Source: Stictocephala bisonia (lineage: Eukaryota; Arthropoda; Insecta; Hemiptera; Membracidae). From it: 64,000 nt of DNA. The notes beneath the pieces are model-generated. The model was not told the DNA's origin and searched no databases. It saw only the letters and a list, made by a program, of their open reading frames with translations. Numbering within the stretch: the first letter of the stretch is position 1; each line of letters starts with the position of its first letter. The stretch spans positions 612,347 to 676,346 of the forward strand of contig JAQJVL010000005.1 of the NCBI GenBank assembly GCA_035578905.1, given 5' to 3'. Position numbers and translations under genes: made by a program. This document shows positions 48,150-58,926 of this stretch, in pieces.

Positions 48150-48345
48150 TCTTAAACAACTTTTTTCATTTTCTCAAGAGTGAAATCTAAACTGAAAGAA
48201 ATAAGATATAAGACAATTGAAGCCTTACTAAAGATGAAGTTTTCAGAAAATCTATTAAAGCATTGCTTTGGCCAGTGGAAAATTGATCTGGAACAGTGTA
48301 AGAAATGTGGAGAGGAATATTCTGAAGGGGATAATGTTAAAGTTT
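48150..48345 (+). pseudogene. Mariner transposase C-terminal relic
   Basis: FHFLK followed, one frame over, by SKLKEIRYKTIEALLKMKFS and then HCFGQWKIDLEQCKKCGEEY with SEGD matches the end of DD34D mariner transposases, which read like FLFPKLK...GxRF...W..R..KCI...GEYFEGD. The catalytic domain upstream is not recognisable. There is no intact protein. Confidence 0.55.
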
Positions 48346-48380
48346 TAAAGAAAAAAAAAACTATTTTACATTCCAAATAA

Positions 48381-50421
48381 GGTTATTGTTAACTTATACT
48401 TCATATGTACTCGTTACGCTGCTGTTAGAACTATTGCCGTGCAAATTTCTAATGTTTAAAGGTACATTTTTTTAATATTAATGTTAATTTTAAAATGCTG
48501 AAGTATAAAGGAAGACGGTATTTCTGAGATTGTATTCTAATAAGTGTTTTAGTCCTTCTGAAATAAAAACTTACTAAATCTTCTTAAAGGCTTAAAAAGC
48601 CTCTTCTGACCTATCTCTGTGTCCTTAGCAAGATCAATAGATTTTCTCTTGTTTTGCCAAATTTTTTGTTAAAGATATAAGTAACCCCCAAGTGTGCCTT
48701 GCCCTTGGTTGTGATGACCTTGAATCTCATCATCCTGCTAAATTAAGTTGCAGGTTATACAGTTCAACTCCATTCCTAATATTCTTGTAGATGTAGATGT
48801 CTTGTACAACAAAATCTCATATGTTTCCAGTATTTTAGTCCTGCGTTTTAATTGTTGGTAAGAAATTTAAATGTTGTAAGAAAATATTTTGCACAGTTTT
48901 GATAAATATTGTGATACGCTACTGTCAATAACTTGTAGTTTTATTTACTGAGTGAATTATTCTGCACTGTACTAAAAAAGGGGTTATGCCATAGCATAAT
49001 GATCATATTAATTTCTTTGGTTTTTGTTCATCGGTTTCAAACCTTATACTACCTTTTATGTTACATTATCCCAGGCCCTTGAGGAAACACAATATTCCTC
49101 CTGTACTAATGTAAAGAAAAGTTCTTTTGAAACAAAATTCAATTACCTATTGTAGTAGGGTTTATCCAATTACAGAAGTATATAATTGTGATGTCAAATG
49201 TGTTTTAACAAACAAGGGATTATGTTAAGTTGTTAAATGCTAATTTATTTATCCATTCTTGGAAAGGTGAGAAAATTATCAAATGCTCACCGATAGCATA
49301 ACAATGAATTATCAAAATTGCAATAAATAATGATTATCACTTCTTTTCTCGCCTAAAATAATAAATTATTTGTCTAGTTAAAAAGGCCTTTTGCAGATGT
49401 CCGTGTGAATTTGAGGTTAGGTCCAGTTCTTGTACAAACTAAAAGTTGATTTATAATGAAAATCCTTTTTATAAGTCTGGTAAAGTAGGTGAGAAATCCA
49501 TCATCAGTAAGTAGTTCTTAAGTATTAGTTCATGGAATTTAAAATTGTCTAACATTTATCATATAGTATATAAAAATGTAATCATTGACTTGTATAGTCG
49601 GTAGGCATGCTGTTGCATTGTTATTCACTATCTATTGATGTAAGGAGGTTAATAATTAACAATGACCATTCGCTATGATATACATGAAAGTATATTGTTG
49701 CAAATACTGATTAATTAAACCCTATATTTGTGGCCAAAGGCTTGAACACAATTTACTGAATTTAAAATTAATTAGCTTTGATTTATAATAAATCAATGTT
49801 CATTTTTGACATATGTTTGGCCATGGGTCTAGGGTTTATCTTATCTTATAAAATGGATGACAATTCTTATTCAAAGTTCACCAGTTACTCACAAATCAAT
49901 ACACATACGAATTAGAATTGTTAGAAAGTTTAGCTAATATTCTAAACTTAAAAAAAACTATATCTTTAATATAGGCTCCACTTCAATAAATGATCCAGCT
50001 CAAGAATACCATGCACAGTGTAAAGATCAGTGAGAAAGTAATATTGACAATAGATAAAATAATCTTCTCTAATTATAGCTTTGCATGCATTATAATTATA
50101 CAAACTGAACAACCTTTTAAATCTTAAGTACATAATAGGTTTACAATTTATTTTATCAAATTAAATTAATAATCTTTATGTTTATTACCTAAAAACATTT
50201 ATGACTCTGCAAGTTTTATTCTATTTACTGCGGGCTGTATGAGAGTGAATGTGTGTGTAGTGGAGATCACTAAGTCACGGTTAAAGCATGACCTGTTAGC
50301 ATGTTTATGTCTACATTAATGTATATTGAATTAATTAATTTCTATAATTTGTACGTATAGTAACTTTTGTTTCAATCCCCTTTTTTTATTTTGCCTCTTT
50401 TTTTCTCTGTTGTGGTTTCAG
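48381..50421. other. PMCA intron, last part before exon C
   Basis: AT-rich without recognised elements. The last 40 bases form a strong acceptor: 'ttttgcctctttttttctct' then 'gttgtggtttcag'. Confidence 0.65.
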
Positions 50422-50631
50422 ATTCGAGTAGTTAACGCTTTCCGGCAAGGCCTAGATGCTCGTTACGGCGAATCTCTCGCTGAAGTCCTACGAAAGCAGC
50501 AATCTCTTAGTAAAAGGTTATCACAGACTTCTTCAATTGAGTACGCAGATAATGTGCCGGACGAATTGATGGTACCGGAGATCGATGTGGAACGACTGTC
50601 CTCTCACAGTCACACGGAAACAGCAGTCTAG
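50422..50631 (+). CDS. PMCA: PMCA alternative terminal exon C (C-terminus ending ETAV)
   Basis: Second terminal coding exon of the Ca2+-ATPase, 69 residues, phase 0 after a strong AG acceptor. It opens IRVVNAFRQGLDARYGESLA; IRVVNAFR is identical to the second half of the calmodulin-binding helix in vertebrate PMCA. Then comes a basic/Ser segment (LRKQQSLSKRLSQTSSIEYA, with two R/K-x-x-S-type sites), an acidic stretch (VPDELMVPEIDVE) and HTETAV at the C-terminus, a class I PDZ ligand. Stop TAG at 50629-50631. It is homologous to exon A only over the first 12 residues or so; the tails are unrelated. It joins exon B, 27.9 kb upstream, in frame. Isoform use cannot be read from DNA. Confidence 0.94.
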   Translation: MRVVNAFRQGLDARYGESLAEVLRKQQSLSKRLSQTSSIEYADNVPDELMVPEIDVERLSSHSHTETAV

Positions 50632-52157
50632 TCCCGTCTCCTCTTCAGCCCAAGTTTGCTCGGTTTGCTTTTATTTCCGAGTACTTGCCCCTTTTAAAGA
50701 GCTGAGACCCTGTTGTTTATTGTTGCGAGGGTCAGTGTTGAATACGGTGAGTGCGCGAATTGTGCCTGAACCAGAGTGCAACGCTACCACTGTTGGAGGT
50801 GAAAGCTCTTTATGCATGTAATTATTGTAAGATAAAATAGAATAAATTATTATCACTTATTGAGACAGTAAGCTGAGTGTTTTTATGAGGGGAGGCGGAG
50901 CCTGTGCTTGTGTGATGCCAAACTTTGTTACAAGTATAATAATGATCTAGTTTTGATTTCAATTTTGTTGTTGCCTCCTCTCATCTAAAAGCCAAGTGCC
51001 AGGACTGTAGGCCGTAGTTTTGTTATCGATTTCTCGGTGTTGTCGTTGTTCCTGATTGACACTTTTACCTATTCTTGTGGCCAAGCGGTCTCACTTCCTT
51101 TGACATCGATAACCTCAAGAAAATGTTGTTAAATGTTCTTTATTATCAACCGTGTAAATCTGATACTAAGCAGTTGCAGTTTTTTTGTTAATCTGGGTTG
51201 TTAAGCTATATGTAGAGGCTGCTTGCTCTCAAGAGGAGGAGAGACTCTCTCGCCCTCTTTTCACTCTCTTTCTCTCTTATACTCTATCCGCTATAGTTTA
51301 CTTTGTAACTCTGTTGTGTGACTGCAATTTTCTGTCTGTATAAAGAGGAAATTCTAGGTGTTGCAAATATGCATTAGTTTATAACGAACTTTCCATGGGC
51401 TGTTCGAGTAAATTACAAGCAAAGTTTCGACTGATAGAGATTTACTGTAGAGAATCACTAGAATCACCACGTGTATTGTAGAGTTCACATTTAGAACTGC
51501 CTCTGATGAGGCTTTACCATTAGTAGTCTTGTATTTACTCACTTCTGTTTTCTCCGAGCAGGTATGTATAACTGTTACAGTATTGGTATTTTCTTTTTTA
51601 TTTCTAAGTGGTTTTTTTTGTAATTTGTGGGAATTGCAAAATTAAAAACACGGTCAGCAAAGCACTTGCTAGCTCTAGACAGGGATTTAGCAGTCAAACA
51701 GTTAATTATTTTTATATTCTGATTGTTGTTTTTATGTTCAAATACATTCAAATTGCTTATTCTTGTTGATATGTATTTATCACTAATACATTTTACCAAA
51801 TAAAAAGTTTATAAGGGTTGCATAACCTTGTTGAAAATGTGTATACATTTATTTCAGATAAATCCATGAACATTTTGTAAAGCCAAGTCTATATATGTTG
51901 GCTATGTTGTACTTATAGTTCATTGTGTTATTGTTGAATTTACTCAGCGTTATGTGCCTTATGTCCATGCTTTATTTTGTTGTTGACGCTGTATTATTTT
52001 GTTTATTAAATATTTAGCTTAATTTTGTCCATGTACCCAATCGTCTTAAGAGGTTCTATATCGAAAGAGTCTCTTCTAAATGGATACATAAAACTTTGTA
52101 GATTTTCTTTAGTATGATTACAGACTTTTTTCTTAAAATTTTTCTCAATTAAATAAA
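50632..52157 (+). other. PMCA: 3' UTR of PMCA exon C (end uncertain)
   Basis: Follows the stop and stays relatively GC-rich, including a pyrimidine-rich stretch near 51255-51290. Possible ends are AATAAA at 50841-50846 (proximal) and at 52152-52157 (distal). The composition suggests the UTR continues beyond the first signal to at least 51350. A box A-like word at 51076 (tgtggccaagcggtct) has no matching box B. Confidence 0.6.
50841..50846 (+). terminator. Proximal poly(A) signal AATAAA, exon C isoform
   Basis: Canonical hexamer 210 nt after the stop in 'aaaatagaataaattatt'. Use of this signal or a distal one is undecided. Confidence 0.4.
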
Positions 52158-53873
52158 TATTACTTATAAATGTTTAAGTTTTATTTAACTATCTCTCTGT
52201 ATATTAGTTTTTGAAAAAAAAAACAGTGTCTACAAAACATTATTTTAGTATATATACCTATGTAACTCTTATTAAGTATGTTAAAAATATTAGGGATTCC
52301 TTAACACGAAAAAGAAAAGTATATTCTAAATGTACTTATTCATGTTTTATTTTTTAGATATCAAACCTACATAAAATACTTTTGTAAAATACATTAATTG
52401 TTATTTGTAAAGACATAACCATTATAGTTAATATTGTTTTATTAAGCTTTAGCTGTCCTATAAGATTGTTTATACATCTATAATAAAAAATATATTAAAT
52501 GATAATCTGCCACTGTTGTAAATACAGCACAGTAAATAAATTAACAGTGAAATCATTTTAAGTAGTTTTCATTCTGCTGGTCAGAATTAAATATATTTTA
52601 GTTGCAAAATGAGAAAAACTCAGATTAACATTCTCAAAATTAAACATCATCACAATCTTCAGCAAATTAGTGAACATAACAAGCAAAAGAGAAAGTTAAT
52701 TAAATTAAGGCCGAAGCTCTGCTATTATAAATAAAATAATTCCTGGGTTCATACAATAGCAGATCTGAAGTGTATAAGGGAGAATTCTGGAATCTATTTC
52801 CACTCACAGAAGAGTGTATCAAGGCAATTCTTTCAACTTTCATTTCATGCAGAGTGGCCAAAAAAGTGTATTACATCCAGAAATATTGTCCTACAAGTGT
52901 ACTTGTGACAAAGTTTGGCTCAAGATCACCTCTCACTACAACACATGCTGCGTTCAGAGTTGAGCTTCCAAAAATAATTGTGTTCAATGCGGCTAGGTAT
53001 TTTCCTCTGCACACATTTATTAAGCATTGTGTCAGAGGCATTGATGTCACTGACACAAGAAGAATGGTCAAACAAACATTGGTATGCCTATTCAAACTCT
53101 TAAATCAGCGTTTTACGTAAATATCCCTTTCTCATATGACAAAGTGTAGCTAGAATCTTTTCTCTGTAAAAATTAATAATTAAAGCAGGATAGTTTCTTT
53201 CATTCACTCATTGACAAAGTGTGGTTAACCCAGAGACTTTCCCTCTGTGTGTTTGTGACGGTGGTTTAGCAAGGCTTGTTGGCATTGTACGTGCGCCTAG
53301 AAAAGGTTTTAAATGTCACCTTATAAAATATACTTGAAAAAGTAATTTCCTACAAGAATTTTTGTCAAAGCCTTTAAGTACATTCTTGCCTGCCTCGGAG
53401 GTGACCAAACTTACCTTTATTACATAGTTGCCCTTTGAAGTGATGTTAATATCATCACAGTCATTCGGAATATATATCTTGGAACATAGTGTATTAAACC
53501 ATTGAGAATACATGCTAAAATTCATCTCTCATTAAATGTTCTATAAAGCCTAATAATAATAGACGGCTAACTGTTGTAATTCAACTTTTGAGGAATGATA
53601 AAAATCATACCTGTTGTTCTAACAGGTAACACCAGCTAGTGGTTGTAGAGGAAGTGGAAGGAAAAGGAGGCATTGAGAATAGTTCTGTCACTTTCTCAAA
53701 CTGATGCAATCTGTACATCAGATGTGCCTTTCTGATATAATAATAATTTACCAGTCACAATTTGTTTTCATACAAGGTACTATAAGCTCATCCCCTCTGT
53801 CTTTGTCGTGGGCTGTTTTTAGCTATACACTCAACCTTCCTGAACATTATCTTGCTATATATAACTACCGGGC
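52158..53873. other. 3' flank, nothing firmly identified
   Basis: AT-rich, with a GC-richer stretch at 52770-53120 that is open on both strands (plus: 116 residues; minus: 74). I recognise neither product, so no gene is called. A hairpin 'acctgttgttctaacaggt' lies near 53611. Confidence 0.45.
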
Positions 53874-54497
53874 GAGCCGGTGGCCAAGTGGTCTAAGGCG
53901 TCAGGACTTTTAACTTGGGTCGGTTACCGTCGACTTGGACACTACTTAGAAGTCTTGGGTGTCCATGCGTAACGGTTACCGTTGACTTGGACACTACTTA
54001 GAAATCTTGGGATGTGTAATGGTTGTCATTGACTTGGACACTACTTAGAAGTTTTGGGCGTCCATATGTAACGGTTACCGTCGACTTGCACACTACTTAG
54101 AAGTCTTGGGTGTCCATGTGTAACGGTTACCGTCGACTTGGACACTACTTAGAAGTCTTGGGTGTCCATGTGTAACGGTTACCAAGATTATAACAAATAT
54201 ATTACACATAGGTATCATACAAATACTAATCTGCTAATCATACAAATACCCACCCGCCCTACCATACACAAACGGTGGTATTGCCCACCCACCTGCCCCT
54301 ACACATATAGTGGTATTAGATAGCGCTGGTTCGAATCCGGCCTAGACTGAAAGATTTATCAGTAATATTCACCTTTTACTGTACGGGTTCGCCCCCTTAC
54401 TCTGTTTGAATAAGTTCCTCACACAGACCAATAGTCTATGAGGAATGGGCAGAGTAAGGTTAAGGAGGAGATCGGCCTCTCCTTTAAAAAAAATAAA
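53874..54497 (+). mobile_element. tRNA-derived SINE, copy 3, split by an insertion
   Basis: The 5' part (gagccggtggccaagtggtc then taaggcgtcaggac) contains box A and stops at 'aacttgggt' (53920). The SINE resumes at 54318 with 'agatagcgctggttcgaatc' (box B) and runs through 'cacagaccaatagtctatga', 'ggcctctcctt' and an A-rich end at 54497. In copy 2 these two parts are adjacent ('gagcttgggttagagatagc'), so about 397 bp have been added between the two promoter boxes. Confidence 0.9.
53921..54182. repeat. 52-bp tandem repeat inside a SINE
   Basis: Five units of cggttaccgtcgacttggac followed by actacttagaagtcttgggt and gtccatgtgtaa. Starts at 53921 and 53973 and on to 54124, plus a partial at 54176; the third unit is a few bases shorter. 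The unit includes 'cttgggt', the same word at which the SINE is broken, so expansion may have been seeded there. Confidence 0.9.
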
Positions 54498-55065
54498 ATT
54501 ACCTTCTGAGAACAGTCTGCTTGTTCTCTATATCTTCATAAATTACATCCTAGCCTAAAACCTTCTAACACATATTTACATACAAAATGTAACCATACTT
54601 TGTTCTCATTTTATAGACATTTGTTGCCAAAACTGGTCCTCACTGTAAATTATTTTGAAAGACCCATCATTTTTCTGCATATATTACAAATATAACTAAA
54701 TCTGTAAAAAAATTTTTATATATGAATTTAATCACAAGGTGAGGTCAGTGTTCACAGTGCGATCTTACCTGGAACCATTGCAAACTGAACTGTTTCAAGC
54801 TGTACTTTAATATCATTCCACTCATTTATTTACTGAAAGAAGTCAGATGTATTTCTGTTTTCATTCCATATTATAATAAATATTGACTTGTCCATTTTCC
54901 TCAATAATCTATAAAATTAATGTTTAGCAACAAAAAGGTTCTAGCTATACTTAGTCAGAATCTTACTATGTCGCAAAATTGATAAGGGACATTTTTCTTG
55001 GATTTGCTACGATCCTTGTGAACCAAAATACTAAGGGTAATTTCTTTCTTCTATTTTGATCAGAT
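54498..55065. other. Non-coding, nothing identified
   Basis: AT-rich flank without recognisable elements. Confidence 0.5.
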
Positions 55066-55170
55066 ACACACTGTATTTCTAATCTCTGTCCTTGCGTGCA
55101 CACACTGTATTCCTAAGCTCTGTCCTTGCGTGCACACACTGTATTCCTAAGCTCTGTCCTTGCGTGCACA
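55066..55170. repeat. 34-bp tandem repeat, three copies
   Basis: The unit is cacactgtattcctaagctc then tgtccttgcgtgca; ctgtat recurs at 55071, 55105 and 55139. The first copy has 'ttctaatc' instead of 'tcctaagc'. Confidence 0.93.
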
Positions 55171-56797
55171 CGTAATTCTGGCAAACTGATACAGGTTTTC
55201 ACATGTACTCTTGTCTTCATGAACTCACTGGTTAGTACGATGAACCAAGTTTTCTTCTTATATATATAATATACCGGTGACTTCATGTCACATGGGTTCC
55301 ACTTGTATGAGGGTGTATGGTAATAGTTTACTTTGTGTGTTCCAGGTATAGGCTAATGGGAGCAAAGTCTTGTTCATTGTGTCACTGAGGGTGACAATAA
55401 TTATTTACAAACATAACCTAAAGAACATCTATGAACTAGAACACTGAGCTCAAGCTTGGTTCCTATAAATGTATGGCTTGAGCACGGGTGTGAGCTGATA
55501 CAGCAGAGCAAATTGTCAACCGAACAAACACACATATATTCACATAAACATACTGGTGGCAGAGTAATGCTAATGTATAAAGCTAAAAATGCCTTTTTCT
55601 ACTCCAATTGCAGTTAATGAATTTCATTTACCCACTAGATGTAAAAATAATATTATAGTAAAAGATTTGAGAGTATATAACAAAATGAATTAGGTTTAAG
55701 TAGAACGTATACCTTGAATTTGTTGCAGGTTGAGTGTTGCACTATTCCATAAGAGTTGAACTTGTGTATACTGTGTATTATTACATTAGTACAATGAAGT
55801 ACTAGCAAATACTCGACATATATGAGTTGGAAGCCATCGTCATGCTTACATTCTTGGTCACCTTAGCTTAGAAATCCTTTTTTGACAGACTCATTCTTTG
55901 TCAGCCTTATTTATATTGTTATGGATTGTGCACTTTGTACATGCTGAAGACCAATTAATAAATGTGTTTTATTATACATATATGATGAAGTAAAAACAAC
56001 ATTTATACTGATAATATTCTAACAGAATTCTAGCTTTGGTTATTTTACTGAGTGATGCTGCCAACAACTCTATTTGTTTAAATGTTATTAAATGTGAAAT
56101 GTTACTTATGTTCAGAGGACAGCTAAATTTGTAATGTTTAAGTTTCTGGGGTAGTCAACTGCATACTCAAATGTTGTTTTCTTTGTTTCCTCTTTTATTC
56201 ATGGGTGTGGTTATAACCATATAATGATAAATTACTTAAGGGGCAAATGCTTTTTTATATTTGTGTTTTCATTTTGTTCAACAATTGTATATTTTGTAAT
56301 GATTAGTGTTTTTTTTTTCTTTTAGTTACTCAACTACCTTTTTTAATAATGATTATTTTAATTTAACACATTCGTGCACTTCTACACCCCTGCTACTGAA
56401 TCCATCTGATAACAAGGGTATTCTATTTTAATCATTCATTAAATAGGTTGGTTATTAAAGCATAAAACTTAATTGTTATTTTCATCATTTATTGTGACAT
56501 GTACAAATAATATAAGCTACTTGGTTATTAAATACCCTGATACGTGTTAAAGTGTGGATTTCATTTCCATTGTCATCTAATAATTTATACAGTCCTAAAT
56601 TAAGCTACTTCATAAAGGTGAGTAGTAATGTTCAATATTGGTATCAGTCAGTTTCATTAAAATATAACAACACTAATTTGTCTAAAGTGTTTGATAAAAC
56701 ATGTTCAATTTCGACTACAAGGCAATTTTTCAGGAGAGTCGATTTTTTTATCAAAAACAAAAAACCTGTCTCATAAAATTCCTAATGTATTATACAT
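55171..56797. other. Non-coding, nothing identified
   Basis: AT-rich. The open frame at 56552-56776 is low-complexity with no family resemblance. Confidence 0.5.
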
Positions 56798-57010
56798 TAG
56801 TATATTAGGAGAGATAGGACATCATCAGCAAACTCACCTTAGAAGACAAGTCTATTAACACCACAGTAGTCGTTTCTTCACCTGAGGAAAGTGCCAGTGG
56901 CACAGAAAGTTTGTGCACATGTGTATTGTATTTGTTTACTACTACTGTGGTGTTAATGGACTTGTCTTCTATGGTAAGTTTGCTGATGTCCTTTCTCTGC
57001 TAATATACTA
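56798..57010. mobile_element. Fold-back element with about 75-bp arms
   Basis: The left arm starts tagtatattaggagagatag and includes gcaaactcaccttagaagac; the complement of the right arm starts tagtatattagcagagaaag and includes gcaaacttaccatagaagac. The middle has CTGAGGA (56882-56888), a perfect GTGCC/GGCAC hairpin and GAAAG, an arrangement that resembles the motif at 6962. Confidence 0.85.
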
Positions 57011-57214
57011 ATTCCCGGCCTAGTTGACCTAACCTAATATATTATACAGCATCAAGAAAACAAGTTTGCAGTGGTTCTAAGATACTGCAAAACCATCTGA
57101 TATTACAGTGTAAGAGGGGGATGAGGCTCATTGACCACTAAACCTTGAAATTCTTGAATCAGGCTCAGCAACTGTCAGCTAGACTTGGTAAACAAAATAG
57201 TAGAGAGTTGTACA

Positions 57215-57666
57215 CTATTAGATGCACAGGGTCCAGATATGCCGGGGAAGTCTACCGGGAGGTAATCTTCTGTTGTCAAAACATTTTCATTGTGTTGAAC
57301 ACGAGCGTTAGCCCTCCCACATTCCTCCTGCGGCCATTACCAGGCCTCACTTAGATTTTTAGAAATTACATTATTATGATATTGCTAACTATCAAATCAA
57401 CGGAGCATAATAGAATTGTGATTCAAGTTTTGTAATAGCGGTCTTCGTTTGGTAAGAGAATTGAATTATTGCTTTATTATTTGTGATCAATGGTTTGATT
57501 TATAGCATTTGTATTGGAATAAGCTATTTCTAAGAATCTAAGGGAGGCTTGGTGTAACGACCGCAGGAATGCGGGAGGGCTGACACTCAGGTTCAACACA
57601 ATTACAATGTTTTGACAACAGAGGATTAGGCCTCCTCGGCATACCTGAACCCTGTGCATCTAATAG
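57215..57666. repeat. Long inverted repeat, arms about 190-200 bp
   Basis: The left arm (57215-57414) starts ctattagatgcacagggtcc; the complement of the right arm (57480-57666) starts ctattagatgcacagggttc. Both share 'ttctgttgtcaaaacatt'-type, 'attgtgttgaac' and 'agccctcccgcattcct'-type words with substitutions and small gaps. The loop is about 65 bp. No coding potential beyond mirrored chance frames. Confidence 0.88.
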
Positions 57667-58038
57667 CGGTGTTTTCATCAAATATACACACAAGAAGAAG
57701 CAGTTGCTAGAGAGTGATCGTTGTCATACAGTGTCTACATATTTATCTTCATAATTATGATTTTTATTTTTATTAATTAAATTTATTTACAAATATGGAC
57801 ATGTTCACATATATAATGGTCATGTTAAACACATAAACTTTGATATTGTTTACATATGTATTTATAAAATCATTTGGTTTTGGGCCTTCTAGGTTATGTT
57901 ACATACTTAGGCTACAAAAGGACACATTTGCTGTGAATAAACAACTAATAAAATATATCGAGCATACAAGATACAAATAATATTTATTTAAATAATTGGT
58001 GATTATCCATTAACAGTGAATGATCACAATATTTCACA
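57667..58038. other. AT-rich DNA, possible 5' UTR of non-LTR element
   Basis: No genes. The part next to ORF1 (about 57960-58038) probably belongs to the element, but its 5' border is not visible. Confidence 0.4.
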
Positions 58039-58926
58039 ATGCAGTGCTCAGGATGTACGTCAGAGTTACCGAAAGACGGTGACTATGTATCTTGCAGTAA
58101 ATCTAACACTGGGTTTCATTACCAATGTTCTGGTCTGCAGAAAAGTACTTGGAAGGCCAAAAACCAGAAGAAGAAAGAAGATTGGCAATGTCTAAATTGC
58201 AGAAGCTCGGGAAGGACCTTAAGCCAGGGTGCAGAAGATGATGTCGCTGAGGACTTGAATTACAATACAATTAAAAGTCTATTAGAAGGTATGTTTGCGA
58301 AACAAGAAAAGATATTTCAGGAAAGACTGGATAAGATGACAGCTGTACTTACGGGATTTGAAGAACGAGTTAAGGATGTTGTAGACAAAGTGCTGAAGCT
58401 TGAAGGGGAAGGAAAAGATTTAAGGCGAGAAATTGAAGAACTTAAATTATCTATGGAGCTTGAGAAGCAATATGGCAGGTCAAAAAATATTATAATTACA
58501 AGTATACCTGAACAAAAAGGAGAGGACATCTACAAAACTGTATTGGACTTGCTCAAGAAAATGGACATCTCCCTTACTAGATCAGAATTCACGGCGCACC
58601 GACTGCCTACAAAAGGTAAATCACCTAATATAATCCTTCAGTGCAGTACAAGGGCAACAAGAGACAATATAGTAAATAGAGCTAGGAAACTAAAACCAAA
58701 GTTATCTAGTCTAGGCTTTGGCAATGGGGAAGCAGATAGATCTGTTTTCTTTAATGACCATTTGACCCCATATTTTGTAAAACTAGTGGAAAGAGCTAGG
58801 CAAATAAAAATTAGTAAGGGTTATAAATTTCTATGGTTAAATGGTAACAGAATAATGATGAGAAAGAATGAACAGAGTAAAGCAATTAAAATAATAAAGG
58901 AATCAGATTTTCATAATGTACAATAG
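58039..58926 (+). CDS. Non-LTR retrotransposon ORF1 protein, zinc finger and coiled coil
   Basis: An uninterrupted 295-residue protein that would bind the element's RNA and escort it as a particle. Residues 3-54 form a PHD-like zinc finger: C3, C6, C19, H27, C30, C51 and C54 are in place, but the expected eighth ligand is S22 (CSKS where the pattern needs C-x-x-C). Residues about 70-150 are charged and heptad-like (KIFQERLDKMTAVL, LRREIEELKLSMEL), a coiled coil for trimerisation. Residues about 155-295 contain NIIITSIPEQ, TAHRLPTKGKSPNIILQC, FFNDHLTPYF, and GYKFLWLNGNRIMMRKNE, the RRM-like and C-terminal domains of this ORF1 class. Start at 58039 is the first ATG of the frame. It is the only undamaged element protein in the window, but its partner ORF2 is broken. 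Transcription by a host promoter is possible. Confidence 0.85.
   Translation: MQCSGCTSELPKDGDYVSCSKSNTGFHYQCSGLQKSTWKAKNQKKKEDWQCLNCRSSGRTLSQGAEDDVAEDLNYNTIKSLLEGMFAKQEKIFQERLDKMTAVLTGFEERVKDVVDKVLKLEGEGKDLRREIEELKLSMELEKQYGRSKNIIITSIPEQKGEDIYKTVLDLLKKMDISLTRSEFTAHRLPTKGKSPNIILQCSTRATRDNIVNRARKLKPKLSSLGFGNGEADRSVFFNDHLTPYFVKLVERARQIKISKGYKFLWLNGNRIMMRKNEQSKAIKIIKESDFHNVQ

Noticed and set aside
51070..51095. Box A-like word 'tgtggccaagcggtct' in the exon C 3' UTR
   Set aside because: No box B or SINE body follows within 100 bp; a lone match is not enough for a SINE or tRNA.
52770..53120. 116-residue plus-strand frame and 74-residue minus-strand frame
   Set aside because: No recognisable motif in either; two-strand openness suggests chance or an unknown relic. 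Not called as a gene without expression data.
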